Source: Paraburkholderia sacchari
GTDB lineage: Bacteria; Pseudomonadota; Gammaproteobacteria; Burkholderiales; Burkholderiaceae
NCBI RefSeq assembly: GCF_000785435.2
Contig: NZ_JTDB02000018.1
Location: 1 to 64,000 of the forward strand
DNA: 64,000 bases
Reading direction: 5' to 3'
Part shown: positions 61,503 to 64,000 of the stretch, piece by piece
How positions within the stretch are numbered: the first letter of the stretch is position 1
Layout: every line of letters starts with the position of its first letter
Position numbers and translations under genes: made by a program
The notes under the pieces: generated by a model
The model's input: the letters and a program-made list of their open reading frames with translations, nothing else
Told to the model about the DNA's origin: nothing
Databases searched by the model: none

Positions 61503-64000
61503 ATGAACAAGACTTATCGATCAGTATGGAACGAATCGGCTGGAGCCTGGGTAGCGGTGCAGGAGAATGCGCGAGGTTGCGGCAAGCGCAGCGCCAAAGC
61601 AGGCGTAGTGCGCGCGATGAAGACTGTGGCGCTACTGGGCCTGGGTGCCCTGGCCTTGTCCGCGCGGGCCAACGAGGCACCAGCCGACGACGCGAGCGTG
61701 CTCTTCAGCAATGCCCAAAATAATCTGGCCGCGGATGCGAGCGGCGCCGCCGAGCACAATCGTCTCGCGGCGACAGCTCTCGGCGTGCCGGAGCAGGAAT
61801 TCGGTACGCCGTCTCGCATATCGAATGTGGGGGCGATGGTCGCATCCGTCCCGGCCGCGGGCTCGGGTGTCGATACTTCAGGCCTCTCGCAGACCTACAA
61901 CACGGCGGCCTACTATTCGCAGGTTGCCGGGTTCGGCAACGGGGCCGGGCAGACGCCGCCCTCCGACATGGCGAAGGCCGGCATTGGCGCCGTTGCCATC
62001 GGCTCGAATACAGTTGCGCGCGCAACGGCAAGCACGGCGATCGGGGTGCAGGCCTACACCACAGCGAACGACTCCGTCGCGCTGGGCGCGGGCTCGATAG
62101 CGAATCAGGCCAACACGGTTTCTGTCGGCAACGACGGCACGACCTCGCGAATCGCGGTGGATATGAACGGCCGGTCCTACACGCTCACGAATCCGGCGAA
62201 TACGCGCCGCATTGTCAATATGGCTGCCGGACAGGCCGACACCGACGCAGTGAACGCAGGTCAACTGAGAGCCGTCGCGAGCGCCTTGGGCGGCGGTGCG
62301 GCGGTGGATGGCGTCGGTGAGTTCAAGCGCCCGAGCTACGTGCTCAGAGGGGGGACGTTCACGGACCTCGGCGCGGCGCTTCTTGCCGTCGACCATGCTG
62401 CGGCGGCCGATTTCGCAGACAGCGTCAAGTACGACACGTCTGCTCATACGCGTGTGACGCTCGATGGCGGTACGAGCGGCACGGTTTTGTCGAACGTGGC
62501 CAATGGCATGGCGGATCATGACGCGGTGAACATCGCGCAACTGAAAGCGGCGGGCCTGAGCGTCGATACCGGCGGTAACATCACGAACGCCTTCGTCGCC
62601 TACGACGACACGAGCAGAGGGACGGTCACGCTTGGCGGCGCAAACGGCACGCGCATCACGAATCTGGCTGCAGGCAGCGTGGCGGCGGGGAGTGGGGATG
62701 CCGTCAACGGCGCACAGTTGTACCGGGGTTTGTACGGCGCGGCGGCCGCGTTGGGCGGCGGCGTCATGGTCAACCCGGACGGGTCGCTGAAGAGCCCGTC
62801 CTATGAAGTCGGCGGCTCGACGTATGGCGATGTCGGCAGCGCGTTGAAAGCGGTCGACCATGCGTCGACAACCGGTCTGCTGGACTCCGTCAAATACGAC
62901 ACGCCCGCGCATGATCGCGTGACGTTCGGCGGCGGCGCGAATGGTACGGTGTTGTCGAACGTGGCCAACGGCATGGCGGATCATGACGCGGTGAACATCG
63001 CGCAATTAAAAGCGGCGGGCCTGAATGTCGACACGGGAGGCAATGTCACCAATGCCTTCGTCGCCTACGACGATGCAACGAAATCCGCGGTCACGCTTCG
63101 CGGCGCGCAGGGCACGAGGATCACGAATCTTGCCGCCGGTATGGCAGACAGCGATGCCGTGAATGCTGGTCAGTTGCGCGCGTATGCAGCAACGCTTGGG
63201 GGCGGCGCCGGCATGGCGGCGGACGGCGCGATCGTCGCGCCCACCTACCATATGCAGGGCGGGACACAGCGCACGGTAGGCGGTGCGCTCGACACGCTCG
63301 ACTCGGGCCTGACTCAGCTCCAGCAAAGAATTGCCGGCTCGGGTATCGATCTCATCGCGCAAGAGCCGATCAGTCGCGCGATCAGAATCGGATCGACAAC
63401 CGACGGCACCGTGGTGAGCCTCAACGGCGCGGCGGGCAACCGCACCTTGACCGGCCTGGCGGCAGGCGGCGTGAGTTCCTCCAGCGTGGATGCGATCAAC
63501 GGCGCGCAGCTCTACGCCAGCGCTGCCAGCATGGCCGCCGCGCTGGGCGGTGGAGCCAGCGTGCGCGCCGACGGTACGCTGGCCGCGCCCGCGTACACGA
63601 TTGGCGGCACGACGCTGAACAACGTGGGCGCGGCGCTCACGAATCTCGACGACCGCGTCGCGCAGAACACCACGCAGATCACGAACCTTCAGCAGACGGT
63701 TACCAACATCTCGGGATCGGTCGCGAACGCGGTGCAATACGACTCGTCCGCGCACGACAAGGTTACGCTAGGCGGCGCTGGCGCAACTGGCACGGTCAAG
63801 CTGTCCAATCTCGCCGATGCCCTGCTGGACGCTCACAGCACCGATGCCGTCACGGGCGCGCAGCTTTACGCCACCAATGCCAATGTTTCGTCCATCGTGC
63901 AGGCGGTGCAGAACGTTACGGTTAATCAGTCGTATGTCGCTGTGAGTTCGCCGAACGGGCCGGCCCTCGCCAGCGGCGCGAACACGCTGGCGGTCGGCGG
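61503..64000 (+). CDS. Trimeric autotransporter adhesin (YadA-like, ESPR signal), 3' end outside window
   Basis: The ATG at 61503 opens a frame that stays open to the window end (832 codons). The N-terminus NKTYRSVWNESAGAWVAVQE followed by a hydrophobic ALLGLGALALS segment is an extended signal peptide (ESPR) of type V secretion. Head repeats of the YadA type follow (AVAIGSNTVARATASTAIGV, SVALGAGSIANQANTVSVGN), then stalk motifs with DAVNAGQL/DAVNIAQL and DAINGAQLYA necks and SVKYDT-type units. The C-terminal beta-barrel anchor should lie beyond 64000. It is an adhesin at the cell surface. It adjoins the T3SS island, which would fit host-cell contact (inferred). Confidence 0.93.
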   Translation, partial: MNKTYRSVWNESAGAWVAVQENARGCGKRSAKAGVVRAMKTVALLGLGALALSARANEAPADDASVLFSNAQNNLAADASGAAEHNRLAATALGVPEQEFGTPSRISNVGAMVASVPAAGSGVDTSGLSQTYNTAAYYSQVAGFGNGAGQTPPSDMAKAGIGAVAIGSNTVARATASTAIGVQAYTTANDSVALGAGSIANQANTVSVGNDGTTSRIAVDMNGRSYTLTNPANTRRIVNMAAGQADTDAVNAGQLRAVASALGGGAAVDGVGEFKRPSYVLRGGTFTDLGAALLAVDHAAAADFADSVKYDTSAHTRVTLDGGTSGTVLSNVANGMADHDAVNIAQLKAAGLSVDTGGNITNAFVAYDDTSRGTVTLGGANGTRITNLAAGSVAAGSGDAVNGAQLYRGLYGAAAALGGGVMVNPDGSLKSPSYEVGGSTYGDVGSALKAVDHASTTGLLDSVKYDTPAHDRVTFGGGANGTVLSNVANGMADHDAVNIAQLKAAGLNVDTGGNVTNAFVAYDDATKSAVTLRGAQGTRITNLAAGMADSDAVNAGQLRAYAATLGGGAGMAADGAIVAPTYHMQGGTQRTVGGALDTLDSGLTQLQQRIAGSGIDLIAQEPISRAIRIGSTTDGTVVSLNGAAGNRTLTGLAAGGVSSSSVDAINGAQLYASAASMAAALGGGASVRADGTLAAPAYTIGGTTLNNVGAALTNLDDRVAQNTTQITNLQQTVTNISGSVANAVQYDSSAHDKVTLGGAGATGTVKLSNLADALLDAHSTDAVTGAQLYATNANVSSIVQAVQNVTVNQSYVAVSSPNGPALASGANTLAVG
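62411..63090 (+). repeat. 465-base in-frame repeat in the autotransporter stalk
   Basis: The segment around 62479-62610 recurs at 62944-63075 (offset 465 bases, 155 codons) with only scattered changes. It encodes GTVLSNVANGMADHDAVNIA, QLKAAGL and GGN-x-TNAFVAYDD. Such repeats let stalk length vary by recombination. Confidence 0.8.

Noticed and set aside
61878..63755. Minus-strand frames of 375 and 249 codons
   Set aside because: Antisense to the trimeric autotransporter, whose frame is open and recognisable throughout.

Overview
The window reads as a high-GC betaproteobacterial replicon of the Burkholderia sensu lato type (Paraburkholderia, Caballeronia or Burkholderia). This rests on gene families and architecture: Burkholderia-type CDI proteins with an NADLYN motif, a Rep/iteron origin with adjacent parAB, an ESPR-type trimeric autotransporter, and dense four-base ATGA overlaps. 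A replication initiator, iterons, ParA, ParB and a private parS array (about 12.0-17.9 kb) show that the window spans the origin and centromere of a secondary chromosome or megaplasmid. It also carries housekeeping-like genes (isocitrate lyase, ZapE), which suggests a chromid. The genus is an inference; no rRNA or tRNA is present to test it.

Layout. 1-6.9 kb: the 3' end of a CdiA/BcpA gene with its immunity gene, then a second, tandem cdiA-3'/immunity module. Each module is followed by a strong hairpin and a SymE-family remnant, and the series ends in a truncated TolC-family efflux gene. 7-11.9 kb: aceA, a deletion scar fusing the start of a formylglycine-generating enzyme to the end of its sulfatase, and small genes (DUF202, FMN-binding, SET domain). 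12-17.9 kb: rep, iterons, parA, parB and seven parS-like palindromes. 18.8-30.1 kb: flavin reductase, ZapE, MOSC, LysR/VOC pair, hydrolase, AraC, a coupled FixH-like/di-haem peroxidase pair, a lipoprotein, HiPIP, acetyltransferase and an ECF sigma/DUF1109 anti-sigma pair. 30.2-36.1 kb: a catabolic operon (hydratase, acyl-CoA dehydrogenase, family III CoA-transferase, MFS importer) divergent from a LysR gene. 36.1-44.0 kb: PRC-barrel, glycosyltransferase, cysteine desulfurase, DUF2278, DUF1697, flavodoxin-like, NlpD-like and GGDEF proteins.

44.2-57.8 kb: one type III secretion cluster on the minus strand, in the order sctC-D-[F candidate]-I-J-K-L-Q-R-S-T-U-V-N-O, mostly with ATGA overlaps. SctU stops just before the autocleaving NPTH domain, and no needle-length ruler (SctP), gatekeeper or translocator gene is seen. 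The needle candidate is a helix, a long glycine linker and a second helix. Next to the sctC promoter are a ribbon-helix-helix regulator, a cysteine-free Gly/Gln-rich harpin-like protein, and a protein with eight 26-residue W-N-N-G repeats followed by a DUF1521/MIIA self-cleaving domain (GDPHID). The window ends inside a large ESPR-type trimeric autotransporter.

The most novel material is this secretion island: a reduced T3SS apparently lacking the substrate-switch machinery, with unusual secreted proteins beside it. The parS array with extended palindromic arms and the tandem CDI/SymE modules come next.
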